Positions 10,197 through 22,700 of a stretch of 64,000 nucleotides of DNA are shown in pieces. Position numbers and translations under genes: made by a program. The DNA is from Azolla caroliniana (Eukaryota; Polypodiophyta). The notes beneath the pieces were generated by a model. It had not been told where the DNA came from and made no database searches. It saw only the letters and a program-made list of their open reading frames with translations. Location of the stretch: positions 3,224,001-3,288,000 of the forward strand of contig JBHGNT010000010.1 of NCBI GenBank assembly GCA_043228905.1. The letters are read 5' to 3'. Every line of letters starts with the position of its first letter. Position 1 is the stretch's first letter.

Positions 10197-13176
10197 TTAT
10201 GGCTCATCCGGAGATGATGGCAAGATGCGACCACAATTCTTGCAACAATCAACATTTGAGTCCCTTGATCTAAAGGTCAAGGGATCGCAATGCAAGCATC
10301 GCATCTTCTCTGTTGCACATATTGGCAACCGCCTCCTAGCTCGACTTGCGCCTCTTTGCATTTTTCTTGTGTGTGCCTTGGAAGTGTTTGGGGAGCTGCC
10401 AATAAGATATTGTGAAATGTTGATTGATGCTCCCCTTTTTGCACCAATTGCTTGCTTACGCCCTATGGATCCATGGTCTTCTTCATTGGTTGGTTTCGGT
10501 GCACCTAGGTGATACACCAACGTCTGACCTATTTCTTCAATGGACTCCATACATGCCAAAATTGTTGCACGGTCGAGGGATCGTAACCCTTGCCTAAGAC
10601 ATTGAATAGCCCCCTCAACTGTTTGTATTTTCGATTCCCATTCCTCCATTTGTGATGTTATAGGATTTGTCTCCTCGATTGGTTCTACCTTTGTTTCCAC
10701 TTTCGTCTCTGTGAAATGGTCATTGCGCATATGGGTTTGCATGATCTATAAAAGGCAACGACCCGCATAGATGTGGCATGTGCCTCTCAATAATCATCCT
10801 GATGCCGAGTATATGCTTACATTTACTCGTAGGGTCTTGGCAATCACAATATGAACATTGGAGCGATACATTATACCATACATTCGGTTTTGTCAAGCTC
10901 AATATTTTAAACCAATATCGGGGCTCGTCCACAATATGCATTGTCGCATCATTAGTTTCATACCTCTCTAGTAGCCTTTCGGCCTCTTTAAGTCTTGTTG
11001 TTTGATCCCTACAATTTGCATGTGGTGCAAATCTACCACTCTCACATATTTCTTGTCGTTGCTTGTACCATTCAATAATATTACCCTCGATGCAAATGCC
11101 AGTTTGACTGTCCCCAATTAAAACATGCACAAGATTGGTAATTGATCGGTTTATCCTCCCTCTTAAGGCAGTATATTTGATAAACTGCCAATGTCTCTCC
11201 ACGATATTGGTAGTGTCAACATGTCCGTAATTGAACATTCTACCAAATTTGGGCCATAGTTTCCTCCACACACATGTCAAGCCACACCATCCTCCTTCTA
11301 TATATTGCTAAACACCTGGCTTGTTTGCATATTCTACCTTTTACACCTCACATTGGGCATTGAATGTGGATTCCGTAATGCATTGCATGAGTTGGCACAT
11401 CTGATTATAAAGATGGTTTCTCTCAGTTGCACTTACATTTCAACAAGTTGTCCAACCATGCTTTTTTTGCGTGGAAGTGACACAACAAAAGTCGACAATG
11501 TGTTTGCGACCTTTGCCCATTTGTAACTATCCAAGATAATCGGTCTGTTGCAATCACATTACTTATGGCATTATATGATGTCCAACTTTTATCGATGACT
11601 ATGGCATTTGGCCTCACATTGGGCATTCGTGCAAATATGACTCTCAAGCAAGTTTCTAAAGCTACTTGCTCATGGTTAGACCCCTTATCAGAACTACAAA
11701 TCATGTACCATAATGGGATACCAACTCCCATGGCATTTGGGGCCACAACTGCATATAATGGCAAGCCAAATTGGTTTGTTTTAAACGTGGAGTCGATTGC
11801 CCAAGAGTTGTTTATTGACAATCGCTCACACATCTCTAACATCCATTCATCTTGGAGCACCAGGATGAACGGTTGCCTTGTGGGAGATCCATATTCACCA
11901 GGCAAGTAGGGTTGGACATGAGCTACCTTCCCAAGATCTCGAAGGGCATAGGCATCTTGCATCATCAAAGACCAATCAATCCCTGACATGGCACTCCCAA
12001 TTTTTAACTTGTTGGCCATGTTATTGACCTCCTTTGGTATCATAAAGAACCTATAACTCACAAGGTCTAATGGACTAGCCTTGGACTTATGATGTGCTTC
12101 CTTATGCATGCTCATCCGTGCCACATGTTGTGCGCAACCAACATCAAAAAGGTCATCTCTACAACAACTTATAATATTTGGGGCCACTGGCAGATAGTAC
12201 GCATCTGGTCTACTTTCCGGTACATGACCCGTATGAGGTCCATATATTGAAACGGTCACTGTCCCATGGTCAACCCCACCATTCATTCGAGTGTTCACAT
12301 GAAAAGTACACCCACATCGAGATGAATGCTTTCTACGTCGAGTGCATGGATATTGCTTGTTGGCCACACCGCATCGGTGACAATTATACCTAGTCACATG
12401 TGCACCCCTTGTGATCCCTGTACGGAAGCGTGTGTGATACCTCAATTGAACATCTATGGGCGTATTATCAACCCTATGTGCCTCTATCTTGATCACTTCT
12501 ATGGGTCTAGACATTTTATATTTCACGACACTTGTCCCCTCCATGTCAGATGGAGTTAACCTCGACATAACTTGACAACCACATTGGTTAATCACCGCTT
12601 TCACAAACGCACTAGGGATCCCATGGTCACGAAGGTCATTGGATCAAAGTCTCTTTAACTCTGACAGAGTACTGGTCAAAGAACGGTGCGATGCGCCACA
12701 ATGTGACGCCAATACTATCTCCCTCCATTTTTCTACGTGCGTAATCTGAAGATGAGGCGATGCCTTAAGGTGTATTGCATTCTCATTTCTAAGCGTGAGA
12801 CGACTCTTCATGCGCCTCCATGCATGTAAATTAAGAGGTGCACCCCTTGCGAGTGGCTTAATGTTTCAAATGTTACCTTAACTTGACCCAATAAATCTTT
12901 AAGCATTAAATCATACATACCTCTAGTGAACGCAAAATACCTCGCCGAACAGTACATGAAGGGATCAACCTCCTTTGCCTCTTCTTCGGATGAAGCCGAC
13001 TCATAGTCTTCGGATGTAGACGAATCCAAGTCTTCGTCAATGGTTGCGGAGTATGGTGATGCATAACCTGTCGAATACGAGTGTATAATGGCCGTATTCA
13101 CACTGTCCCCTTGGACAACCCACGTTTGGACTATTTCTGTAAATAGCACAAAGGGCAGTTGCCCTAGGACAGTCAC
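10197..13176 (-). pseudogene. MULE transposase with SWIM zinc finger, frameshifted
   Basis: Four minus-strand open blocks follow one another. 13176..12808 is acidic and Ser-rich. 12604..11423 has a Cys/His cluster (CHRCG, then RCGCTFHV, then HTGH) like the FAR1/WRKY-GCM zinc domain, followed by a MULE core. The core shows WAIDSTFKTNQFGLP (first Asp), NAIVIDKSW (second Asp) and a CHFH motif. 11280..10720 ends in a SWIM finger, CSYCDCQ..KCKH. 10742..10197 is a tail with two CxxC pairs (CLHC, CKNC). Between 12808 and 12604, in 11423..11281, and near 10735, the frame shifts or meets stops (one TAG lies just upstream of QYIEGGW). It is therefore probably inactive, unless short introns remove the breaks. 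It acts on DNA as transposase of the surrounding element. Confidence 0.8.
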
Positions 13177-13412
13177 TATATGAAGTGACTTTGTAACCTG
13201 TTAGTAGTTGCTGGTTGTAATTCTTGTAGTTGTTGCTAATGAGAAATAAAACCCTATTTCTTTGTGCCTATATCTCTCTCTCTCTCTCTGTGCGTTGTCG
13301 TGATGTGGCATGTCTAGTGCGAGAAAAACTCAAAAATTGAGGATCCACACACATTTCACGAATACTTGTAAAAATGAAAATAAATAAACCTAGGTCACAA
13401 TGGCATTGAGTG

Positions 13413-13510
13413 CATGTAGAGGGTTGCAAGCAGGATTTGAACCTTGCACCTCTAAGGTAAGAGGCAATTACCTTACCACTAAAGCTACTACGAAGTGCTT
13501 TAGATATTCT
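13413..13510 (-). repeat. tRNA-derived SINE-like sequence
   Basis: On the minus strand, TAGCTTTAGTGGTAAGG resembles a pol III A box and GGTTCAAATCC is a perfect B box. They are spaced as in a tRNA. The acceptor and T-stem pairs do not close, so it is not a working tRNA gene. It lies inside the MULE, upstream of its transposase. Confidence 0.65.
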
Positions 13511-13649
13511 ATATTTCTTTCTCATATTCAGTATTCCGTAGGAAACAAACGAACAAAACTGTGTACACAAAACCACGGTTTTAAGCCCATGGTTTCCTGC
13601 ATGTCACAAAGCAAAACTGTGTGCACAGAAACCATGGCTCCAAGCCCAT

Positions 13650-14062
13650 GGTTTTGTGCATGGACAAACCTATAAAACCCCTAATACGGCTTGTGTAAGG
13701 GGGGGCTCAATATGATATGACCATCATCATCACCATCAATAATATAAGCTTCTATTTCTTCTTCTTCGCATCTATCTTGTAATTATTTATCTACTTCTGA
13801 AAGTGTACAATCTTCAATCTTCTCAAGTGTAATAGGTCTTCCTCCAATCTTACATTCACATCGTCCTCTTCTCAATACCTTGACGGACATCCTCCTTGGT
13901 CCAAGACCCCGGTGGTCCCGCTCAAGCGAAGCACGCTCGCACGCGCATCTTCGCGACAGCGTATCTAGTGTTAACTCGAATACGCAGATTCTTCACCATC
14001 ACAGACGTTGTTTGCTCTTCCGCATTGACGGCCTTGCCACCAACATTTGGCATCAGAGCATT
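13650..14062 (+). mobile_element. LTR 3' part with primer-binding site (retrotransposon fragment)
   Basis: TATAAAA at about 13671 is followed by an AATAATATAAGC poly(A)-like stretch. A terminus CCACCAACA ends at 14045, with TGGCATCAGAGC two bases later. That is one mismatch from TGGTATCAGAGC, the usual initiator-Met tRNA primer site of plant LTR elements. The LTR start is not certain and no gag follows before the MULE end at 14140. It appears to be a fragment captured by, or nested in, the MULE. The segment GGTCCAAGACCCC..GTGGTCCCGC (13899..13923) recurs in another LTR-like block near 60520. Confidence 0.6.
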
Positions 14063-14137
14063 GGAGGTTCTTCAACCCGATGCCAGTCGTCATAGTACAC
14101 CACACAACATTCCGTTTTTCTTTTTCCTTGAAGAACA

Positions 14138-14272
14138 GATTTTTTGCGCCTTCTTCCTTATCGAAATTCGATAGTGCAGATCGCACGCGCCTTCTCTGAG
14201 CAACCTGCACCGTCTGTGGCCGCGATTCCCTCACCAACCCTCTTTATGATTTGTGTCATAATAGACATGTCG
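14138..14272 (-). repeat. MULE right terminal inverted repeat
   Basis: Reverse complement of the left arm, including GCAGATCGCACGCGCC and GGCCGCGATTCCCTC. It ends near AATAGACAT. It is T-rich at its inner edge, matching the A-rich inner edge of the left arm. Confidence 0.8.
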
Positions 14273-14650
14273 ATATACATGTCATGTATGTATGTATGTA
14301 TGTATATGCCATGTTATGTATGTATGTATGTATATGTCACGTTATGTATGTGTGTGAATATGTGTGTCATGTGAAGCTTGTGTCTATTTGCACCTAAATC
14401 ATAAAGAGGTCTTCCTGGTGAGGGAATCAAGTCGCTCAGTAGAGGGCGTGGTGCGATCTGCACTGTCCGATTTGGATTAAGAAAAAACATGCCAAAATAA
14501 AAAAGTTGTTAGTAGCCACCCGGCTCTGACACCCTTAGTCACTCGGCTACTCGTGAGTCCCCCCACCTATCACAAGTCGTCGCCCAAATGTGATCAGCCG
14601 ACCAAATGTGTCACCCAACAAAATGTGGTCACCTAATTGATACAACAAGT
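14273..14650 (+). mobile_element. second TIR-like terminus (MULE B fragment) with TGTA repeat
   Basis: A TGTA-rich block is followed from about 14378 by a diverged copy of the left TIR in the same orientation (TGTGTCTATTTGCACC, AATCATAAAGAGG, GTGCGATCTGCACTGTC). GTCGCCCAA-type repeats come after it. This repeats the order seen at 9427..9830. It is a truncated second element or a duplicated end. No transposase follows it. Confidence 0.65.
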
Positions 14651-16790
14651 CGTATAAAACCTTGAAACCTGTCATTTTTCATATTTTTTAAATGAGATTG
14701 TCAAGGTTTTGTAGAAGGAAAACAAAATCGGCCAGCCAACTGTCGAAGTGCATTTTAGCCTCAAGCTTGTGCACTTGAAATTCCTATGGTGCATCCGATT
14801 GTAGAAATGTTCCATTTGCTCTATTCTTCAAACTATGAGATCTTGAGGAATTGATCTAATCCAAGAAAAGTTTCCATTGTTTTAATCTTAACACAATGAA
14901 TTCAAGTCTAATTTATTCGATCAAGGGAAGCTTTATTAGTAAAGCTTATGATTTGTAACTGTCACTCACTACTTGAATCTAGATCAATAGATCTCACACA
15001 TAGACGATTTCACAAGTCTTGAGTAATGGATCTCATAACATGAAAATTTCTGTCATTTTCACCTTTACATTTTGATTCAAATCTTAAATGTGGATCTAAT
15101 CATATAAAAGATGTTTTAATTCTAAACTTCAAGTTGTGGGTTCTAGTCTCAAGTATTGGATCCAATCTTAGAGAAGTTTCCATCCTTTCAATCTTCATGC
15201 CATGAAAACTTACAATTTCCATACCTCTAGGGTTAAAAAGAATACCAATGTCTAAAGCTAATAGTAATAAAGTATAGAAATCGTTACACTGAACAAAGAA
15301 AGCATATGTAGCACTATAAAGAAGAAGCCATTGCACATGAGCAACACTAGCATTATGTAAGGCTCACGATAGCATCTTCTCTTATCAATAGCATTGCATT
15401 CACACAAAATTGGTATTCTCCTTGAGATGTGGAATGTGATTTATAAAGGTAAGTAGCTTACATGATTTCCAAATTAAAGATGTGACAATAAATTGTAATG
15501 AATAAAACATTAAACACATTGTTCAAGACTTGAATATACAACCTTCAAGTTGGTAGGCCTAAAGTTAACCTTCAATGCTGTATCAATAAATATTGACTAG
15601 GATATTTTAAGCACACTATTATATATAAATGAGCTGTAAAACCCTAGAAATTTATAAAGTTTTTAATGGGCAATGAAATACCCAAATCATGCACCACATC
15701 AATCAATGAATATTTTCCTTTGATGTAGAATGAAGACAAAAAATATGATAGATGATGTCACATCCACAATAATTAGGACTCAAAGGTTCTGATAATTAGG
15801 ACTCAAATAGTTTATGATGCTCAGAAAGGAACTTTCACAGGAACCATAATGTCTAAATGTTCAATATGAGCATTATTGTCTAAGAACTGACCCTTTGTTT
15901 CCATACTTTTTGTGAATCTAATAATACCAATATTAGTGAAAGGGAATCAAATGGTTGAGTTAATTGATATTGAGTATCATAATAGATAGCAGAAGCAGGG
16001 TTGATGAGAATACACATGAATACCCCTAGTTTTTCATTTCAGTTGATTCATCCGCTTTCACTCATTTTCCAAGATACATACAGAAAGAAAGAGTGTTTAA
16101 TTATTTCAAAATTTCTCCATATAATTGAAAGTCTGATTGATACATAAGAAGTTTGTGCTACTGGCTACCATGATTCGTGATAGATGAAATTAACAGTAGA
16201 GTAGAGACTAGATGATGTTATTTCAGGTACTTCAAAGAGATATTATCCATGTACTTCTGAAGTTCCATTGAATTCATAGCATGACAATCTTCCATTCAAG
16301 GCATATCAAAAAAGCATCCTTTGAGCAAGATCCTTCAAGAGTAAAATCATAATTAATAATAATCTTACTCTTCCATGTGACCACATGAGAAAACTAGACT
16401 TGCTCACCCCAGTAAATAAGAGATACAACATTGATATGATTCAATTCTACTATGACATAGCTTGCTGCCATTATGTTATATTATTGAGTTGTTTTGCAAA
16501 AATATACACTCTTGTGGATACCAGGGATACAAAGGTAAACATTAATGGGTCGGTTGAAACCAAGAATATCTATAAATGAGATTCCAAGCATGTATTCATG
16601 ATCTACAACATTCAAACTATATTATAATATTACAGTTTTTACTAAGAACCACCATCAAAATATTTTTGTACATAGGCTCGCATATGAATACTCTTTCGTG
16701 CCTAGACACTTACAAAACTGTTCTACAACTATAATACAAGAATGAATTTATGAAGAAAATCTTGGTCAAAGAATTTGATAAAATATCTGG
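14650..16790. other. gene-free AT-rich stretch downstream of XPO4
   Basis: It contains no exon, RNA gene or mobile element that I can support. It includes the 3' flank of XPO4, where the poly(A) region must lie just below 16793. Near 14800..15200 the words ATGGATCTAATC and CAAGTCTTGAGT recur in diverged form, probably an old repeat. Confidence 0.45.
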
Positions 16791-16792
16791 AA

Positions 16793-19700
16793 TTATCTCA
16801 CACGAAGAAAACCACGAACTTCAGCAAGAAAAATATAGAGATTTTCACGGAACCTTCGACGATTCCCACGATCAAGAGATGTCGTCAATTGATTTCCTGA
16901 TATAAGCATATGAAATGCTGCAGTCAATCTGTTCTGAAGCATGATATTTTGTTGCTCCCTTAGAAGGTCATTTGCTAGTGTCTAATGAAACACCAAAAAC
17001 AATGAGTTTAATTTATGGATGCATGGGTCATTGTCATATGAATCATGAAGGACAACATACAAATGACTTTAACCTGATATAATGTAGTATTGCAAAGGAT
17101 AAGTGGAAACAAAGCATCTGCTGCTGCATCTACTAATTCGTTGCTGTGAAATGACCGAAGACATTATTACAAAGCCTTTCTTGTTAATACATTGTAATTA
17201 TTGTTGAGAATGATTAAATTTATCGCCAAACAGCTAGCCAACCCCAACGGCTAGTTATCCAACACCTTGACTTCTACAATATGGAGGACGTGGACAAACT
17301 ACAGGTTGCGGTTGTGGGGGCCGAAGATGTGGAAGAGGTCACCGAGCAAACCTTATGGTAGCAGAAGAAGAGGACGGAGCTAAGGTGGTGTTCACCGAAG
17401 AGGATCAAGCTCTCTTAGAAAAACTTAGGAGGAAGCAAAGAGCTGCATTCATACAAAGGGGTAATGCTGCTACCTGTGCTTATTCCGCCAAAGGTACTAG
17501 TAACACACATATTCTTACTCTACACCAGAATGGATAATTGATTCTGGTGCATCTAGGCATGTGATGGGTAATTCTAGCAAGTTCTTCACATATACTCACT
17601 TAGCAATACCAGAAAGCATTCAAACTGCTGATGGTACAACACAACTTGTAGTTGGTATAGGTACAATGAAATGTACCGACTCTGTGACATTGTCTAATGT
17701 ATTGCATGCTCCTTTCCCAGTAAACCTATTATCCATAAGTTCTATCATACTCCAACTAAAATGTGTTGTTTCTTTTGATATTCCCAAGGTGACATTCCAA
17801 GAGAAAGGGACAGGTCGGAGACTTGGGACTGGCACATGGCATAATGGACTATGGTATTTGGATCGTGAAGGGCTGGATTCAGCATTAGCATCTATGGTCG
17901 AGGGAATAGATGTAAGGGGGTCTAAAATGAGTTGTGCAGACTTGTTGATGCTTTACCACCAACGTATGGGAGATACCTCTTATGGGGTTTTGAGTCAGGT
18001 GTATCCACACCTTTTTGAAAAGGCTGATAAATAGAAACTTGTTTGTGATGCATGTGAATTTGGTAAGCTTACTAAAAGCTCATATGTTAGTTCAGGTCAT
18101 AGGACTCCCCATGCGTTTGATGTGATACACTCCAATGTTTGGGGACTGTATTCCACAAGTTCTATTAATGGATATAGATATTTTGTCTCTTTCATTGACT
18201 GCTTCTCTTGTTCAAACTCAATATGGTGTTGTAGTAAAGGCGTTGAGGTCTGATAATGGAACAGAGTATGCTAACATTATGTTTAGGGCATACTTGTCAG
18301 ATCAAGGAATACAACATCAAACTACATGCCCATATATACCATATATACCAGCACAAAATGGAGTAGCAGAGAGGAAGAATAAACATCATCTAGAGGTAAC
18401 AAGAAGCATGATGATTTCTATGAATGTACCAAAGCAGTTGTGGGGACGGGCAGTTTTGACGGCTGCTGCATTGATCAATAGAATGCCCTCTAGAGTATTG
18501 GAGTGGAAGTCTCCCCGTGAGTTGTTGCAAGGAGATAACTCTGGGATCCTTCCTTTGAAGTTGTTTGGATGTGTGTGTTTTGTAAAGGACAGTTGACCAT
18601 CTGTAGGAAAGCTTGATCCTAGAGCTGTGAAATGTGTATTTGTGGGATACTCTGCCACACAAAAGGGGTAGGTACGTTTGTTGGAGTCCAGTGGAGAAGA
18701 GATTATTTGTGAGCATGGATGTGCATTTCCAAGAGTGGGAGCCATATTATAAACAAGAGGTAACTTCAGCCTTTGATGACTTGATTGAGACTGAAAATAT
18801 GAGGGAAGGAGATAATGGTGAGAGGTTGCTAAAAATAGGATCAATTCCTTTGTTGATCCCTACACTGGCTGAGAAACAAGTGAGCGTCGGAAATGAGGAA
18901 GAAGAAGGAAAAGAAGACGAGGAACCTGCATATGTTGGGACTCAAGTGGAGGGGGAGCTAAAGGTATACCCGGAGGAAGAGGCAAGAGGAAGGAAATATG
19001 AACACGTCTACAGTGCCACTTGTGCCATCAAGTCCCATGTCCGGACTTGCCTCGACTTCTGAAATACCTATAGAACTCCCAAACCCAGAAGCCACATGTG
19101 ATATAATTTCCTCTCCTCCTATAGTGGTTAGGAGGACCTCTCGCCGTAATGCTGGAGTCGCTCCTAATCGTATGGTTTTCCTCATGATATTGCTCAGTTT
19201 ATCTCTTATTCTAACATATCAGCTACACATAGAGCATTCATTGCATCATTAGACTCTATCACTTTACCCAAGTGTCGGCAGGTTGTTAAAGAAGATCCAA
19301 GTGGAAAGCAGCTATGCAAGAAGAACTGGGACCTCTTGAGAAGAATAAAACTTGGGAGATTGTATCACTACCACTAGGAAAGAAGTCGGTTGGGTGCAAA
19401 TGGGTATTTACAATAAAACAGACCCCAAAGGGCAAAATCGATCATTACAAGGCACGATTAGTGGGTGGCTAAGGGATATAATCAGACATATGGCATTGAT
19501 TATGATGAGACTTTTGCACCTGTAGCGAAGATGAGCACTGTTAGAACACTTATTTCCTTAGCATTGAAAAAGGATTGGAAATTACATCAATTAGATGTAA
19601 AAAATGCATTCCTTCATGGAGAGTTGATGGAGGAAGTGTACATGGATATCCCCCCCAGGCTTTCGTACAATTCAAACAGTAGGCAAGGTGTTTAGACTAA

Positions 19701-22700
19701 GGAAGTCGCTTTATGGACTGAAGCAATCTCCTCAAGCCTGGTTTGACAGGTTAAGAAGGGCTATGGTGGGTATGGGATACCAGCAAATCAATGCGGACCA
19801 TACCGTGTTTTTCCGACAACAAAAGGAGCATACTACATTACTTGCTGTGTATGTGGATGATATATTTATCACTGGTAACAATGAAGGAGAAATTGCCCAA
19901 CTGAAGGTGCAACTAGGTAAAGAGTTTGAGGTGAAGGATATAGGGTTGCTACGATACTTTCTTGGAATTGAAGCAGCTCGTGGGGCAAGAGTTGCTCTAT
20001 CTTAGCGAAAATATGCATTAGATCTTTTCACAGAAACTGGAATGTTGGGTTGTAGGCCTGTAGCATCTCTAATTGACCCAAAGATTAAGTTAACTGAACT
20101 TGCAGGAGAGAAAGTTGATCGTGAAAGATATCAAAGATTGGTAGGTCGGCTGATTTATTTGACTCACACTCGTCCAGATATTTCATTTGCAGTAAGTGTG
20201 GTGAGTTGCTACATGCATGATCCGAGGAAATATCATATAGATGCAGTGTACCAAATTTTGAGATATCTCAAAGGTGCCCCAAGGAAGGGATTGAACTTTA
20301 GAAAACATGGTCATTCTAACATTGAGGGCTATTGTGATTCTGATTGGCCTAATTGTGCTGATCATAGTACGTAAAATTCGTGTTCGTCTGCTATATCATT
20401 CGTTTTCCTACGTTGGAAAACGAACACGAATAATATTCAAATATTCGCGTGTTTTTTTTGTTTTTTCCCTCTTTTTCCCCCTTTTCCCCTTTTTCCTCTG
20501 CACATCAACGCTACACTCTCCTCTCCTCCCCTTTTCCCCCTTTTCCTTGAACGATCTGCTGCTTGCATCGTGCACACTAGTCACTAGTGAGTCAGTGACT
20601 ACACATCTTCTCCCGGCATACCAACAAGATTCAGGTATGTTTAGGGTTAATAATAGGGTTTAAAGTTGTTTAAACTTTAGGCCTGTAATTTTTTATGTAT
20701 GTAGTACAGAAATTTCTGTAATTTTTCACTAAATTCTGTAATATTTTTAAAATTTCTGTAATTTTTGTAATTTCTGTGTAATTTCTGTATAATTTTTGTA
20801 ATTTCTACGTCATGTCTTTGTAATTTCTGTAATTTTTCTTTTATTTGCTCTATAATTTCTGTAATTTTTCTATAAAGCTTGTAATTGCTTTAATTTTTCT
20901 ATAATTTCTATCATTTTGAAGTAATTCGTGTAATTTCTATCATTTTTCTATATTGTTATTAAGAAGGTAATGTGTTTTTGTTTGCAATTTTAAAAAAAAT
21001 ATTTACCTTATTTATCCAAAAGTATGGTATTTATCATTCTTCGAAGGTGTTTACCATTCTCGAACACGAATGCACGAATGGTACATATGGTTCATACTAT
21101 GGTGCTGATGATAGGAAATCCACATCAGGATACTGCATGTATGTTGGGGGCAATCTGGTCTCTTGGAAGAGTAAGAAACAGTCGGTAGTAGCAAGGTCAA
21201 CAGCAGAAGCAGAATATAGAGCTATTGCTGTAGGAGTTGGGGAGATGTTGTGGCTGAGAAATTTCCTGGTAGAACTAAAGATGAATCAAGAAAATCAGAT
21301 GAAGCTGTGTGTGGTCTGACAATAAGTCAGCCATTAACATTGCCCCCAACAATCCGGTACAGCATGATTGGACCAAGCACATCAAAATCGACAGATTCTT
21401 TATCAAGGAGAAGCTTGATCGTGGAATACTAAAATTGAGTCATGTTTCTACTGAAGATCAAGTAGCAGATTGTCTTACGACGGGATTTGGGCCAGTAAGT
21501 CTTTCTAGATTGTGTGACAAGATGGGCTTAGTTGATATCATCTTTCGCCCATCTTGAGGGGGAGTGTTGAGAATGATTAAAGTTATAGCCAAATGGCTAG
21601 CCCAACGGCTAGTTATCCCAACAGCCAGATCTTGGCCTTTAAGAGGAACCTTCTCCTCATGTAAAGGTGTTTTCTCTCTCCTGTTGTGACAATATGTATA
21701 TTCTTGAGAATAAAGGTGTTTTTCTCATTTTTCAATAATTACAGCTTATTATTTTGCTATGTTAGTTTTGGTTTGTTAATCTACAGGAGAATAACTAAGA
21801 ACCACCTGAAATGATAACAAAAAAGAGACGTATGATTATACCTAAACACAAGAATTTAAACAAAAAATATATATGGAGAAACACATATAATAACGAGCTC
21901 TGAATATGTGAAAATGAGTTTCACATAAAAGTGAGCATAATAAGAGACAGAAAAATATGAAAATGTAATGTGTGTTACCTATAGTCTTCAAAAAGAAGGT
22001 ATTGCATGAGCGATCGAAGGAAGTGAGCAAGAACACCCTCATGTTGTACAGCACCATTATTATCCGATGCTCCAATTGCGTGAAAACCCAACCCTTCCTC
22101 GCCCTTACAAATGGCATGATAATGATAAAATGCAATAGCATTTAATGCAGTTAAAGATGTGTTCACAACCTCAATGTCCTGCATAAATTATGATATATTA
22201 CTCTTTTGAATCACTACTCAATAAGGAAATTCAATTAGACAAGTCCTTCCTACAGTAGCAGAAATGTTACCTGATGCCGCAGGCCATAGTCGAGAGTGCT
22301 CACAATTTGACCAAAAGCCTCCTTGGATAACTTGGCTATTTTATCTGGGTAAACTTCAAGCATATGTGCAAGGAGAGTAAAATACTGCAAAAAACAAAAT
22401 CCATGACCTTATAATACTAAAACTGCATGTGCAGTTTTTGAATTGCTATTTCATCACTGATATAAATTTCAAGGCAAATACAAACAAACCTGTCGACACA
22501 ATTTTGGATATTTCAGCAGATCAATGGAAATGAGAGGTATGATAATGTGTAGACCCAAATAGACTACCTATAGAAAACAGGATTAACTAAAGTCCATATG
22601 GTCAAACATCATTAACTAAATAAAAACCGGTTGAAGCACCTGGGGAACATCAGGATTCTCAGATTCATTTCTTCCGTCTGATGCAAAGTCAATCTGGACC

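Larger units (their letters stand above)
9539..14272 (-). mobile_element. MULE (Mutator-like) transposon with long inverted ends
   Basis: The sequence at about 9543..9680 reappears as its reverse complement at about 14138..14268. Shared phrases include ATCATAAAGAGGG, GAGGGAATCGCGGCCA and GGCGCGTGCGATCTGCAC. These ends of about 130 bp enclose a minus-strand gene with MULE transposase and SWIM features, as expected for an autonomous-type MULE. The 9-mer ATATACATG directly flanks both sides (9530..9538 and 14273..14281), which fits a MULE's 9-bp target duplication. Because both flanks are TGTA-rich, chance is possible. The left end lies about 220 bp upstream of the esterase ATG. The interior also contains an LTR/PBS piece and a SINE-like piece. 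Confidence 0.8.

Noticed and set aside
13413-13510. Functional tRNA gene
   Set aside because: Pol III A and B boxes are present, but the T stem and acceptor stem do not pair and no clear anticodon loop forms.
15710-15850. Repeated phrase AATAATTAGGACTCAAA as a possible direct-repeat array
   Set aside because: Only two short copies at irregular spacing. Not an array, and nothing resembles a CRISPR anywhere in the window.
17620-18844. Minus-strand frames across the copia element
   Set aside because: Shadows of the plus-strand copia protease and integrase coding sequence.
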